DNA of 64,000 nucleotides from GCA-002733465 sp965230525 (GCA_965230525.1 OZ246008.1:1240001-1304000), one strand, 5' to 3'; counted from the stretch's first letter, positions 36,927-46,036 are shown. Translations and numbers: made by a program. The notes: a model not told the origin generated them from the letters alone.

Positions 36927-37414
36927 TTGAGTGGCTCTGATGAATGAATCGCTTGAGCGTTTTTCGATGAAGCACTAGTGTTGGCGGCGGTAAATAATTG
37001 CTTTTTATCCAAGCTTGATAAAATAGTGCAGTCAGTAGCACTTTCGGAACCACCGCAGCAGGCCTGGTAAAGATTATTCAAAGCGACCTTTATACTCACT
37101 AGATCGGCGATTTTCGACTCAATTTCCTGAATTTTCTTACCGGTATAGGATTTGACCTCCTCACAGGTGTGGGCATCTTTATCAGCTCTAAGTGAGAGTA
37201 ATTGCTTAATTTCTTGCAGTGAAAAGCCTACTTTCTTTGCTTGTAGAATAAAGTTGAGGCGTTGTTGGTCGTCGCAACTATACAAACGATAGCCTGAAGG
37301 ACTTCGATGTTTTGGTGTGATTAACCCTTCACTTTCGTAAAAACGCAAGGTTTCTACTGACACTTGATAGTGATTAGCTAGCACACCGATTCTGATAAGA
37401 TCACGAGTTTTCAT
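36920..37414 (-). CDS. MerR-family metal-responsive regulator (ZntR/CadR-like)
   Basis: 164 residues from ATG 37414; the frame opens 25 codons earlier, but that segment would contain the operator/promoter. N-terminal MerR helix-turn-helix: IRIGVLANHYQVSVETLRFYESEGLI, then PSGYRLYS. A dimerisation helix follows. The C-terminus reads CCGGSESATDC, close to the ZntR metal loop CCGTAHSSVYC (from memory), and an earlier Cys lies in HTCEEV. Zinc, cadmium or lead are therefore likely inducers. A palindromic operator lies upstream, and the permease follows with a 7-bp overlap. Confidence 0.88.
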   Translation of the reverse strand: MKTRDLIRIGVLANHYQVSVETLRFYESEGLITPKHRSPSGYRLYSCDDQQRLNFILQAKKVGFSLQEIKQLLSLRADKDAHTCEEVKSYTGKKIQEIESKIADLVSIKVALNNLYQACCGGSESATDCTILSSLDKKQLFTAANTSASSKNAQAIHSSEPLKC

Positions 37415-37457
37415 AGCACACAATAAGCTTAAACCAGACAATAAAGGATTAATACGA

Positions 37458-37489
37458 AGTATAAACCCTAAAGTAAGCTTCAGGGTCAA
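37458..37489 (-). promoter_or_regulatory. MerR-type operator and promoter
   Basis: Read leftwards, -35 TTGACC (37484-37489) and -10 TATACT (37458-37463) are 20 bp apart, the over-long spacer that MerR-type activators correct. Within it is a 22-bp dyad at 37465-37486 with arms ACCCT and AGGGT and an AAG...CTT inner pair. It drives the regulator and permease genes, so the operon is autoregulated. Confidence 0.85.
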
Positions 37490-37565
37490 TAATTAAAATT
37501 GAGATTGTTAGGGATTGTTACCGGTGCTTGCTTATGAAATTCAATCTCATTGCCCTCACTTAGTA

Positions 37566-38072
37566 TCACTTAATAATTCGTACTACCTTTGTACCCGCAA
37601 TTAAGTCGTGCACGCAGCGACGATCACCTCTAAAAATGAATAATACGTCGACTAGCGCAAGGATGTTGATGGCGGGAATCATCTGAACGACCCACAAAGG
37701 TAAATACCGCATGGAGATAAGTTTACCGAACTGAGGAAGGTTACCTTGAAGATCCACTATTTTTATTCCGAGTATCATTTTACCAATGGTTTGGCCCTTG
37801 GTTTTTAATAGGTAGCCGTGCAATAGCATAAAAATTGCAATTCCAATTACACCAAACATTAGGTTTGAGCTAGTCTCCACGTCTTGTCCTGAGGCGATCA
37901 GTTCAAATACCCCAAAAGAAAGCATTAAAGGCATGATGATCAAGGCTGCAAGGATTCCGTCGATTAGTGCGGCGAAAAAGCGTAACCAACGTGACGCATC
38001 ATTGCGCAGTCCTTCATTTGGCACATCGACATTCGATTCGGGGGTATCATAGGGGTTGCTTGGCTGAGACAT
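37566..38072 (-). CDS. RDD family membrane protein
   Basis: 168 residues. The signature ASRWLRFFAALIDGILAALIIMPL (Arg-Asp-type first helix), the KTKGQTIGKMILGIKIVDLQGN loop and C-terminal hydrophobic segments with the DxxFIFRGDRRCVHDLIAGTKVV end match RDD proteins. About four membrane segments. The function of most RDD proteins is unknown, with suggestions of ion or solute transport. It is divergent from groESL. Confidence 0.82.
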   Translation of the reverse strand: MSQPSNPYDTPESNVDVPNEGLRNDASRWLRFFAALIDGILAALIIMPLMLSFGVFELIASGQDVETSSNLMFGVIGIAIFMLLHGYLLKTKGQTIGKMILGIKIVDLQGNLPQFGKLISMRYLPLWVVQMIPAINILALVDVLFIFRGDRRCVHDLIAGTKVVRIIK

Positions 38073-38167
38073 AGTACTTTCCTTAATAACGCAATAGATT
38101 GAATTAGTAATCCAAGGATACTAAGCAATTTCTGCCGGTGTCCAGTTTAGTCAAATATTTTCATTTT

Positions 38168-38194
38168 TTAGCACTCATTAGGGTTGAGTGCTAA
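38168..38194 (+). promoter_or_regulatory. CIRCE element (HrcA operator) of groESL
   Basis: TTAGCACTC-N9-GAGTGCTAA is a perfect CIRCE consensus. It predicts repression of groESL by HrcA. hrcA is not in the window. Confidence 0.95.
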
Positions 38195-38210
38195 AAAATG
38201 ATCCCCATAT
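38183..38210 (+). promoter_or_regulatory. Sigma-32-like heat-shock promoter overlapping CIRCE
   Basis: GTTGAG (38183-38188) and CCCCATAT (38203-38210) are 14 bp apart, matching the sigma-32 -10 element CCCCATNT and its spacing. The -35 is only a partial match to CTTGAA. The -35 lies inside the right arm of CIRCE, so HrcA binding would block it. Confidence 0.7.
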
Positions 38211-38297
38211 ACCCCCTGTCATTTATTTATTAACCACAGCCAGTCGCGGAATTCATAAGAATAATCAGGGTTGGCAACTATTAGGAGACACAAACAA

Positions 38298-38585
38298 ATG
38301 GGTATTCGTCCTTTACACGATCGCGTACTAGTTCGACGCATGGAAGATGAAACAGTAAGTGCTGGCGGTATCTTGATTCCAGATAACGCAAAAGAAAAAC
38401 CAAGCCGTGGAGAAATTCTAGCCGTTGGTACGGGTAAGCATTTGGACAATGGTGATGTTCGTCCGTTAGAAGTGAAAGTTGGCGATAAAGTATTGTTTGG
38501 TAAATATTCTGGAAACGAAGTCAAAGTTGACGGAGAAGAGTTATTAGTAATGCGTGAAGACGACATCGTCGGCATTATTGAATAG
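38298..38585 (+). CDS. groES: Co-chaperonin GroES
   Basis: 95 residues from ATG 38298 with a strong AGGAG site; the frame opens at 38271 but the extra codons are not GroES-like. The mobile loop (EDETVSAGGILIPDNAKEKPSRGEI) and the MGIRPLHDRVLV start are present. It caps the GroEL ring. It is followed by groEL after 57 bp under CIRCE/sigma-32 control. Confidence 0.97.
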   Translation: MGIRPLHDRVLVRRMEDETVSAGGILIPDNAKEKPSRGEILAVGTGKHLDNGDVRPLEVKVGDKVLFGKYSGNEVKVDGEELLVMREDDIVGIIE

Positions 38586-38642
38586 AGCAGAATTATTTAA
38601 GAAATTAGCGAAAATATTAAGAATATATAAGAGGAATCAATC

Positions 38643-40298
38643 ATGTCAGCAAAAGACGTAAGATTTGGTGATGACGCACGTGCTCAAATGGTCAACGGCG
38701 TTAACACTCTAGCAAATGCGGTAAAAGTTACCTTGGGTCCAAAAGGCCGAAACGTTATTCTCGATCGTTCATTCGGTGCGCCAACAGTGACTAAAGATGG
38801 TGTTTCTGTAGCGAAAGAAGTTGAGTTAGACAACAAATTTGAAAACATGGGCGCCCAAATGGTTAAAGAAGTGGCTTCTCAGACTTCTGATGTTGCCGGT
38901 GATGGAACAACAACCGCAACGGTTTTAGCTCAATCTGTTTTAAATGAAGGATTAAAGTCGGTCGCTGCAGGAATGAACCCAATGGACCTAAAGCGCGGAA
39001 TTGATCAAGCGGTTAAAGCGATCGTTTCTGAGCTACAAACTATTTCTGTTCCTTGTGAAGACGACAAAGCAATTGCTCAAGTTGGAACAATCTCTGCTAA
39101 CTCTGATAAAGATGTAGGCGATATCATTGCTACCGCAATGGCCAAAGTTGGTAAAGAGGGTGTTATCACTGTTGAAGAAGGTTCTGGCCTCGAAAATGAA
39201 CTCGACGTAGTTGAAGGTATGCAATTTGACCGAGGTTATTTATCGCCATACTTCATCAATAACCAAGACAGCATGTCAGTTGAATCAGAGTCTCCATTTA
39301 TTCTGATTGTTGATAAAAAGATCTCTAACATCCGAGAACTTTTACCGGTACTTGAAAATGTAGCGAAAGCCGGTAAACCATTATTAATCATAGCTGAAGA
39401 TGTCGACGGTGAAGCACTAGCGACTTTAGTTGTGAACAATATTCGTGGCATCGTTAAAGTTGCAGCGGTTAAAGCACCTGGATTTGGTGACAGAAGAAAA
39501 GCGATGCTAGAAGATATCGCTATCTTAACGGGTGCCAATGTTATTTCTGAAGAAGTTGGAATGTCACTAGAAACAGCTACTTTGGAAGATCTAGGTACAG
39601 CTAAGAAGATCTCGATCACTAAAGAAAACACAACCATTATTGATGGTGCTGGTGATAGCGCAAACATTGAAGCACGTGTTGAAATGATTCGTCGTCAAAT
39701 CGAAGAGACTTCTTCGGATTACGACAAAGAGAAACTTCAAGAGCGTGTAGCTAAATTAGCAGGTGGTGTGGCTGTTATTAAAGTTGGCGCAGCGACTGAA
39801 ATCGAAATGAAAGAGAAAAAAGCTCGCGTAGAAGATGCTCTCCATGCGACAAGAGCTGCAGTAGAAGAAGGTGTTGTTCCTGGTGGTGGTGTTGCACTTG
39901 TACGAGCTGCAGCAAAAATTGGCACTATCAAAGGTGATAACGATGACCAAACGGCTGGTATTCATATACTACTACGTGCGGTTAACGCGCCACTTCGTCA
40001 AATCGTCAACAATGCTGGTGATGAAGCTTCAGTGGTTTTAAACAACGTTGCTAACGGTGAAGGTAACTACGGTTACAATGCTGCAACCGGCGAATATGGC
40101 GACATGATTGAAATGGGTATTCTTGATCCAACTAAAGTAACACGTAGCGCATTACAACATGCGGCATCTGTTTCTGGATTAATGATTACGACAGAAGCGA
40201 TGATTGCTGACCTTCCAGCCGATGATGCACCAGCTGCACCAGATATGGGCGGCATGGGTGGAATGGGTGGCATGGGCGGCATGCCAGGTATGATGTAA
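38643..40298 (+). CDS. groEL: Chaperonin GroEL
   Basis: 551 residues. The ATP segment DGVSVAKEVEL, DVAGDGTTTATVLAQ, and the C-terminal GGMGGMGGMGGMPGMM tail are all present. Forms the 14-mer folding chamber with GroES. Only one groEL copy is seen here. A strong terminator follows. Confidence 0.98.
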   Translation: MSAKDVRFGDDARAQMVNGVNTLANAVKVTLGPKGRNVILDRSFGAPTVTKDGVSVAKEVELDNKFENMGAQMVKEVASQTSDVAGDGTTTATVLAQSVLNEGLKSVAAGMNPMDLKRGIDQAVKAIVSELQTISVPCEDDKAIAQVGTISANSDKDVGDIIATAMAKVGKEGVITVEEGSGLENELDVVEGMQFDRGYLSPYFINNQDSMSVESESPFILIVDKKISNIRELLPVLENVAKAGKPLLIIAEDVDGEALATLVVNNIRGIVKVAAVKAPGFGDRRKAMLEDIAILTGANVISEEVGMSLETATLEDLGTAKKISITKENTTIIDGAGDSANIEARVEMIRRQIEETSSDYDKEKLQERVAKLAGGVAVIKVGAATEIEMKEKKARVEDALHATRAAVEEGVVPGGGVALVRAAAKIGTIKGDNDDQTAGIHILLRAVNAPLRQIVNNAGDEASVVLNNVANGEGNYGYNAATGEYGDMIEMGILDPTKVTRSALQHAASVSGLMITTEAMIADLPADDAPAAPDMGGMGGMGGMGGMPGMM

Positions 40299-40317
40299 AC
40301 TGATTCACGCTTAGACT

Positions 40318-40346
40318 AAAAAAGGCTCCTTCGGGAGCCTTTTTTG
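40318..40346 (+). terminator. Rho-independent terminator after groEL
   Basis: GGCTCC-TTCG-GGAGCC (40324-40339) with a stable UUCG tetraloop, extended by A/T pairing and followed by a T6 run. It ends the groESL transcript. Confidence 0.93.
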
Positions 40347-40387
40347 TTGTTAAACTGTCGCTTTAAAAATAATACCTCAAATCCTCG

Positions 40388-40987
40388 ATGAAACTTTTTT
40401 CTGAAGCTTGCGAACGTAATAAAGATGCCATCCTTAAAGTTATCATGCCCTTGCTTAGCAGTAAGCAGAACCTGCTCGAAATTGGCAGTGGAACAGGCCA
40501 ACATGCCGCTTATTTTGCCGAAAAAATACCTTCTTTAATTTGGCAAACCAGCGATCTTGTGGAAAATCATGCCAGTATCCAAGCCTGGATTGATGACAGT
40601 ACCGCAGAAAATTTGAGATCACCAATCGAGCTAGATACTTCAGCCGGTCAGTGGCCGAGCCAAGACTATGATGCAGTTTTTTCAGCCAATACCGCTCATA
40701 TCATGCCTTGGCGCGCGGTTGAAGCGATGTTTCAAGGGGTGGCCAAAGTCTTGCACCCTGATGGTTATTTCCTACTTTACGGGCCGTTTAACTATGACGG
40801 AAAGTTTACTAGTGAAAGTAATCGTCAGTTTGAGGCATGGCTTAAGGGGATTCATCCGGAACGTGGCATTCGCGACTTTGAAAAAGTCGATCAACTGGCA
40901 AGCGCGGTTGGTTTGAGATTGCAGCAAGACTTTGAAATGCCCGCCAACAACCGGCTGTTGGCTTGGCAAAAGGGATCGACCAAGTAA
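40388..40987 (+). CDS. DUF938 SAM-dependent methyltransferase-like protein
   Basis: 199 residues. It opens with KLFSEACERNKDAILKVI and SAM motif I LLEIGSGTGQHAAYFA, then FSANTAHIMPWRAVEAMFQG and YGPFNYDGKFTSESNRQFEAWL, the hallmark segment of DUF938 (METTL26-like) proteins. Substrate unknown. It starts about 42 bp after the groEL terminator. Confidence 0.85.
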   Translation: MKLFSEACERNKDAILKVIMPLLSSKQNLLEIGSGTGQHAAYFAEKIPSLIWQTSDLVENHASIQAWIDDSTAENLRSPIELDTSAGQWPSQDYDAVFSANTAHIMPWRAVEAMFQGVAKVLHPDGYFLLYGPFNYDGKFTSESNRQFEAWLKGIHPERGIRDFEKVDQLASAVGLRLQQDFEMPANNRLLAWQKGSTK

Positions 40988-41149
40988 ATTTAAGCGTATT
41001 ATGAAGTAACTGAGCACTTAATATTTGATAACTAAGTCACTATTCAGCCTGGATTCAAATCTATTTTGGTATTTTTGCGCTGCAATATCTATAGTTATCT
41101 GTAGCATAATAGCGATGAACTTACATTTTTAAAACTACGAGACAATTAT

Positions 41150-43303
41150 ATGAATAAATTACTCACTCTTTTCTTTGTCGTTGGACTCAGTTCGCTTGCC
41201 GCATGTGGTGGCGGTGGTGGTGGCGACGACGCCGAACCAGAAAATAGAGCGCCCACGGCCAGAGTAGCCGCTGACTTTGGTGTTTTTATTGGTGATTCAG
41301 TTACCTTAACGGGCGATCAAAGTTCTGATTCAGACGGCTCCATTGCTAGTTATGCCTGGAGCCAAACTGCTGGAACTCCAACGGTAACATTAGAAAATGC
41401 TGATTCCGCAAATGCTACTTTTACCGCTCCGGAAGTTACCGCAGACACCGACCTGACATTTCAACTTACAGTGACTGACAATGAGGGAGCAACGGGAACA
41501 GCGACATTGGTAGTTTCTGTCAATCTCGATGATCCACCAGTAGCGGTTGCGCCAGAAGATTTTAATGCGATCGAATTAACCAGTGTTTCGCTAGACGGTT
41601 CTGGAAGTACAGATGACAGAGAAATATCGAGTTACTCATGGACTCAAACTGACGGTGATGCGGTAGTTTTGGAAAATGCGAATTCAGCCATTGCGAGTTT
41701 CAGCGCTCCTGAAATGGCCGAAGATCAAACATTGTCTCTTACTTTTGAATTAACAGTAACGGATTCCAACAACGCCACCTCAAGCGACACAGTTGTCGTT
41801 ACGGTTATTGACACGCCGGAAGTTTCGACGCTTGAAGGGAAAGTGACCTACGATCATGTATTGCATAATACTTCAACTAATATCCTTGATTATGATGGAG
41901 CTGTCACTGCAAATGTTCGTGGCGCAACTGTCGAGCTGCTGAATGCAGGTGGAACTATTTTGCAAACTTCATCGACTGATGAAAATGGTGATTATAGTTT
42001 TACGGTAGACTTTGGTGTTGCTTATACCGTTCGGGTTAAAGCCGAACTCAAAAAGACAGGTACAGCGCCAACATGGGATTTTACCGTGGTCGACAATACC
42101 AGCTCTGAAGCGCTTTACTCAATGGAATCTAGTGTCTCGGCGATTGGAGCAGCTCTCACGACCCTCAATATACATGCGCCTTCTGGCTGGGATGGATCCG
42201 GGTTAAATAACGCTAGAGTTGCGGCACCATTTGCGATTTTAGATTCTGTCTATGAAGCGAAAGAGAAAGTTGTGGCAGTTGATGGCGATATTGATATGGT
42301 TCCTCTTAAATTAAATTGGAGCGTTAATAATGTAGCTGTGAATGGCGACAAGAATAGCGGTCAGATCGGAACTTCTCATTTTGATGGCACCGAGATATTT
42401 ATTCTTGGCGACAAAGTATCAGATACAGATGAGTACGATGGACATGTCGTTGTTCATGAGTGGGGGCATTACTTCGAAGGTCAGCACTCTCGATCGGATT
42501 CAATTGGTGGGCCTCATTCGGGGAGTGATAAGCTAGATATAAGAGTCGCGCTTGGAGAAGGGTTCGGAAATGCGCTGTCTGCAATTGTTACTGATGATTC
42601 TTTTTATAGAGATTCATTTGGCAGCAGCGGATTTGCAATAAATGTTGAAAGTAATCCTTCGGGGGTAAATAAAGGTTGGTTCTCTGAATCTTCCGTGCAG
42701 AGCTTGATCTACGACTTTTACGACAGCAACAATGATGGTTCGGACACAGTGAGTTTAGGCTTTGGACCTATCTATGAGGTGTTAGTGGGAGGCGAAAAAA
42801 CTACCCCAGCATTTACTTCGATTTACTCTTTTGCGAATCAGCTCAAACTAGTCACACCTGCAAATGCTGGTGCGATAGACTCGCTGCTCTCCTCACAAGA
42901 TATCAGCGTGATAGATGATTTTGGTACCGGAGAAACCAACAACGGTGGCGACGCTCGCAATCTACCTGTTTTCAGCAGTCTTACTGATAGTGGCAGCATA
43001 CAAGTTTGTAGCTATAATACTAACGGTGATTACAATAAGCTCGGTAACCGCAAATATGTCAAAGTCGAAATTTCTACCACAGGTTCTTACACATTTACCG
43101 CTAGTGGTACCTCTTCTAACGATGATCCCGACATGGTGGTTTACCAGCAAGGTGAACTCGAGTTTAGAAGTGACGAGAACGGTGATGAGTCGACAACTCG
43201 ACAACTTTCTGCAGGTACTTATGTTATGGATGTTTATGAGTTTTCAAACGTCCAAGGTAGCGGAAAAGACACCTGTATTGATATTACACTAACGGCTAAC
43301 TAG
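41150..43303 (+). CDS. PKD-repeat lipoprotein with HExxH metalloprotease domain
   Basis: 717 residues. The lipobox LAAC puts the lipidated Cys at 19, followed by a poly-Gly linker. Two PKD-like domains (about 33-125 and 128-222) each carry a DQSSDSDGSIASYAWSQ-like motif. A carboxypeptidase-regulatory-like domain (about 228-300) follows. The catalytic domain has HEWGH at 436-440 with Glu470 in GEGFGNA, 30 residues on, as a plausible third zinc ligand (gluzincin-type). A C-terminal bacterial pre-peptidase-like beta domain has two cysteines. Probably an outer-membrane or surface peptidase; the substrate is unknown. A small lipoprotein gene follows 11 bp later. Confidence 0.78.
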   Translation: MNKLLTLFFVVGLSSLAACGGGGGGDDAEPENRAPTARVAADFGVFIGDSVTLTGDQSSDSDGSIASYAWSQTAGTPTVTLENADSANATFTAPEVTADTDLTFQLTVTDNEGATGTATLVVSVNLDDPPVAVAPEDFNAIELTSVSLDGSGSTDDREISSYSWTQTDGDAVVLENANSAIASFSAPEMAEDQTLSLTFELTVTDSNNATSSDTVVVTVIDTPEVSTLEGKVTYDHVLHNTSTNILDYDGAVTANVRGATVELLNAGGTILQTSSTDENGDYSFTVDFGVAYTVRVKAELKKTGTAPTWDFTVVDNTSSEALYSMESSVSAIGAALTTLNIHAPSGWDGSGLNNARVAAPFAILDSVYEAKEKVVAVDGDIDMVPLKLNWSVNNVAVNGDKNSGQIGTSHFDGTEIFILGDKVSDTDEYDGHVVVHEWGHYFEGQHSRSDSIGGPHSGSDKLDIRVALGEGFGNALSAIVTDDSFYRDSFGSSGFAINVESNPSGVNKGWFSESSVQSLIYDFYDSNNDGSDTVSLGFGPIYEVLVGGEKTTPAFTSIYSFANQLKLVTPANAGAIDSLLSSQDISVIDDFGTGETNNGGDARNLPVFSSLTDSGSIQVCSYNTNGDYNKLGNRKYVKVEISTTGSYTFTASGTSSNDDPDMVVYQQGELEFRSDENGDESTTRQLSAGTYVMDVYEFSNVQGSGKDTCIDITLTAN

Positions 43304-43314
43304 AGGAAAAATTA

Positions 43315-43872
43315 ATGAACTATAAGAACATATTGGCTTTAACGCTTTCATTGGTAATTGTAGGATGCAGTACAGAAAGCCAAAAAGTAGTTAGCAACGA
43401 GCAAAAGGTAGTTAGCAAAGAGCATGATGAAAAAGCAGCTCATGCATCAGTTGGCAAGCCTAGTGCCCCGATAAACATGAGTTACAAGGTTTTAACTGAA
43501 AACCCCGTACCGGGCCAAGAAATAGAAATTCAGGTAGCTTTTTCTTCACCATTGAAAACTGCAATTTCAGCTGAAATGAAAGCGACAGAAGGGCTTAGTA
43601 TGGTCAGTCAAGAGAAGTCTTGGAGTGCTGAAGTCAGTAAGTCGGGTGAGTATGCGGGATTGCCTAACATCAAAGTCGTTGCGCCTGCAGATGGTATTTA
43701 CTACGTTCATCTTGTGGCGCAGGTAATGGAAGCTGGGACACCTCAATTCAAGCCATTTACCATTCCAGTAAAGGTTGGTTCCGGTGAAGTGGACTTGGAG
43801 TCACCGGGAGAAGTTGTTGAAGATGAAAAAGGACAAAAAGTAATCATCCAAAAGGTTGGTGGCAACAACTAA
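43315..43872 (+). CDS. Small lipoprotein with N-terminal heptad duplication
   Basis: 185 residues. The lipobox VIVGC places lipidated Cys at 18. A 7-residue unit is tandemly duplicated right after it (KVVSNEQ then KVVSKEH). The rest is a predicted all-beta domain (about 55-165, MSYKVLTENPVPGQEIEIQVAFSS). It starts 11 bp after the PKD lipoprotein with a GAGGAAA site, so the two are surely cotranscribed and may work together at the outer membrane. I do not recognise the family. Confidence 0.65.
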   Translation: MNYKNILALTLSLVIVGCSTESQKVVSNEQKVVSKEHDEKAAHASVGKPSAPINMSYKVLTENPVPGQEIEIQVAFSSPLKTAISAEMKATEGLSMVSQEKSWSAEVSKSGEYAGLPNIKVVAPADGIYYVHLVAQVMEAGTPQFKPFTIPVKVGSGEVDLESPGEVVEDEKGQKVIIQKVGGNN

Positions 43873-43911
43873 AAAAATCGCACGCTTCTAATGAATCTAT
43901 TAGGAGCGTGA
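43871..43911 (-). terminator. Rho-independent terminator for the ctpA-yibQ operon
   Basis: A 12-bp stem with one G-T pair (43881-43892 with 43899-43910) and a 6-base loop. Read leftwards it runs into CGATTTTTTT, ending the minus-strand ctpA-yibQ transcript. It may also stop rightward transcripts weakly. Confidence 0.8.
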
Positions 43912-44048
43912 AATCCTCTCTCTCGAAATAATCAAGCCTTTACTTGAGTTCAATATTACTTTAGAACGCGGGTAGTTTTGAAGGCAAGTAGTTTCGAACG
44001 AAAATAATTCCGAACTCAAATACTACCGATAGCAATTACTAGCCTTGG

Positions 44049-44846
44049 CTATTTTGCTACTGACGAGCCAATATTTTCAAAGTCTTGTTGCGGTTTAACG
44101 AGTTGGCTGATACCCACTAACTCAAATTCTTCTTTGACGAATGCAATATTTTTCTGCAGAAAAGCCAGGGTTTCTGGGTAGGGATGGCATATGACCACAG
44201 CGTGGCCTACTTTTCGAGCGATTTTTTCTGCCCGTTTAAATTGTTTTTCAAGGCTTAGTTGAGCACCTTTGTGATCTAAAAAAATATCTCGACTGAGAGT
44301 CGGAACACCATGCTTTACAGCGACGCCTTCTGCGATTGAAGATTGCGATGTTTTTGAGTCAAGAAACAGAAACTCTAACTGCTTCGCTTCGGACATCAAC
44401 CAGTGCATTTTTTCTTCGTCATTAGTGAGCAAGCTGCCCATATGATTATTAAACCCGATGATTTCGGGAATTGATTCAACATTATTTCTTAAGGTTTCTG
44501 AGAAAGTGTGTTTATCCATATCTTTTAATAACGCACCAGGCCCAAGAAGATCTGGCCGGCTGTAGGCTTCCATTGGTAAATGCATAATCACATCATGTCC
44601 ATGCTCAGTAGCCAATTTAGAAATAAGTTTTGCGTGAGGGGTGTGCGGTAATATCGCGGCTGTCATTTGACCCGGCAACGCTAGCATTTTTCTCGCAATA
44701 ATCGAGTTATCACCGAGGTCGTCAATAACAATCGAAATTTTTGGTTTTTGTGATTTAGTTTGTGCGTTTGATTCTGCAAAAAGCAAACTACTGAGGCAGA
44801 CGCTAGACAATACTAGCGCAACGATAAGTTGAGTAATTTGCTTCAT
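44049..44846 (-). CDS. yibQ: Divergent polysaccharide deacetylase family protein (YibQ-like)
   Basis: 265 residues with a signal peptide. The core resembles the divergent polysaccharide deacetylase fold: ISIVIDDLGDN, AILPHTPHAK, HDVIMHLPME, GFNNHMGS, FLDSKTS, and VGHAVVICHPYPETL. Its start overlaps the ctpA stop by 4 bp (ATGA), a strong sign of coupling. In other gammaproteobacteria yibQ sits downstream of envC or ctpA, which suggests a role in cell-wall turnover. Deacetylase activity is unproven. Confidence 0.85.
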   Translation of the reverse strand: MKQITQLIVALVLSSVCLSSLLFAESNAQTKSQKPKISIVIDDLGDNSIIARKMLALPGQMTAAILPHTPHAKLISKLATEHGHDVIMHLPMEAYSRPDLLGPGALLKDMDKHTFSETLRNNVESIPEIIGFNNHMGSLLTNDEEKMHWLMSEAKQLEFLFLDSKTSQSSIAEGVAVKHGVPTLSRDIFLDHKGAQLSLEKQFKRAEKIARKVGHAVVICHPYPETLAFLQKNIAFVKEEFELVGISQLVKPQQDFENIGSSVAK

Positions 44847-46036
44847 GGATTATTTTTTTCTGAGATTAGCTTATAGGCCTGAAGCAACTCTAAGTCATTA
44901 AGAGCTTCGGAGTCTTGATTGTTTTCAAGTCCGGCCGTTTTAAACATCACATCAGGTTTGATTCCGACATCCTGTATTTTGTTACCATTAGGCGAGTAGT
45001 ATTTCGCGGTCGTAATTTTTAACCCCGTTTCTTTCCTTAAGAAAATAATTGATTGGATTGAGCCTTTTCCATAAGAAATGTCACCAAGAATGGTTGCTTT
45101 GCGGTGGTCTTGTAATGCGGCTGCTAATATTTCACTTGATGAGGCGGAGTTTTCATTCATCATAACCACAACTTCAAAATTCAAATAAGGTGCAATGCTA
45201 CTCGCGCGAAAGACTTCATTGGCATCTTCAGTTCTGCCTGAGGAAGTAAGCAAAATGCCGGAGTCGATAAATAGGTCAGAAATTTCTATAGCTGATTCGA
45301 GCACCCCACCGGGGTTGTTTCGCAAATCTATGATTAGCTTATTCAGTGGTCCGCTTTGCGACATACGATTGACGGCTTGGATAAACTCAACTGGGCTTTT
45401 CTTAGTAAACTGAGAAATGGCTAAATAGCCGACATTGCCTGGCAAGCGTTCGCTAGTAATACTCGGGAGTTGGATTATTTCGCGGGTTAACAAATAATCT
45501 TTGAAGGTCGAGTCTTTTAAATCTGGGTTATCGAGCACCGTCAACTTAAGTTGCGAGTTGGCTTTGCCATAGAGTAGCTTGTAGGCATCTTCGGTAGAAA
45601 TTTGTTTGATATCGATGTTATTGATCCGCGAAACCACCATACCAATGTTTAACTTAGCACGGTCGGCCGGGCCGCTCGGTACGATGGCACTAATTTGAAT
45701 ACCGTTGGAGTGATCATTAAAGCTCAGACCTATGCCTGCATATTCGCCTTCATTGTCCGCGGTGAAGTTAGCAAATGCAGAGGGGTCGAGATAACGAGAG
45801 TGATTATCCAAACTATCGACCATACCTCTAATGGCGGCATCAATTAGCGCCTTGTCATCAATTTCATCAACATAAGTCGATTTCACATAATAATAGACTT
45901 CACTAAAAGAACGCAGTTCTTCAAGTGGCAGTGGTTGTTTCTTTGTTTGCGCGGCCTCGGGAGAAGCATAGCTCGCCGTTGCACCTATCAAAAGTGATAT
46001 TGCAAACACAGACGAGATAATTTTGGATAAGGTCAT
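44843..46036 (-). CDS. ctpA: C-terminal processing protease CtpA (S41)
   Basis: 397 residues with a signal peptide. A PDZ domain lies at about 95-175 and the S41 catalytic domain at about 185-385. The Ser of the SASSSE motif (297-302) and Lys324 (YGKG) form the Ser/Lys dyad. The LRNNPGGVLESAIEISDLF and GDISYGKGS segments are conserved. It processes periplasmic proteins, including peptidoglycan hydrolases, in related bacteria. It is followed by yibQ with a 4-bp overlap. Confidence 0.93.
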   Translation of the reverse strand: MTLSKIISSVFAISLLIGATASYASPEAAQTKKQPLPLEELRSFSEVYYYVKSTYVDEIDDKALIDAAIRGMVDSLDNHSRYLDPSAFANFTADNEGEYAGIGLSFNDHSNGIQISAIVPSGPADRAKLNIGMVVSRINNIDIKQISTEDAYKLLYGKANSQLKLTVLDNPDLKDSTFKDYLLTREIIQLPSITSERLPGNVGYLAISQFTKKSPVEFIQAVNRMSQSGPLNKLIIDLRNNPGGVLESAIEISDLFIDSGILLTSSGRTEDANEVFRASSIAPYLNFEVVVMMNENSASSSEILAAALQDHRKATILGDISYGKGSIQSIIFLRKETGLKITTAKYYSPNGNKIQDVGIKPDVMFKTAGLENNQDSEALNDLELLQAYKLISEKNNP

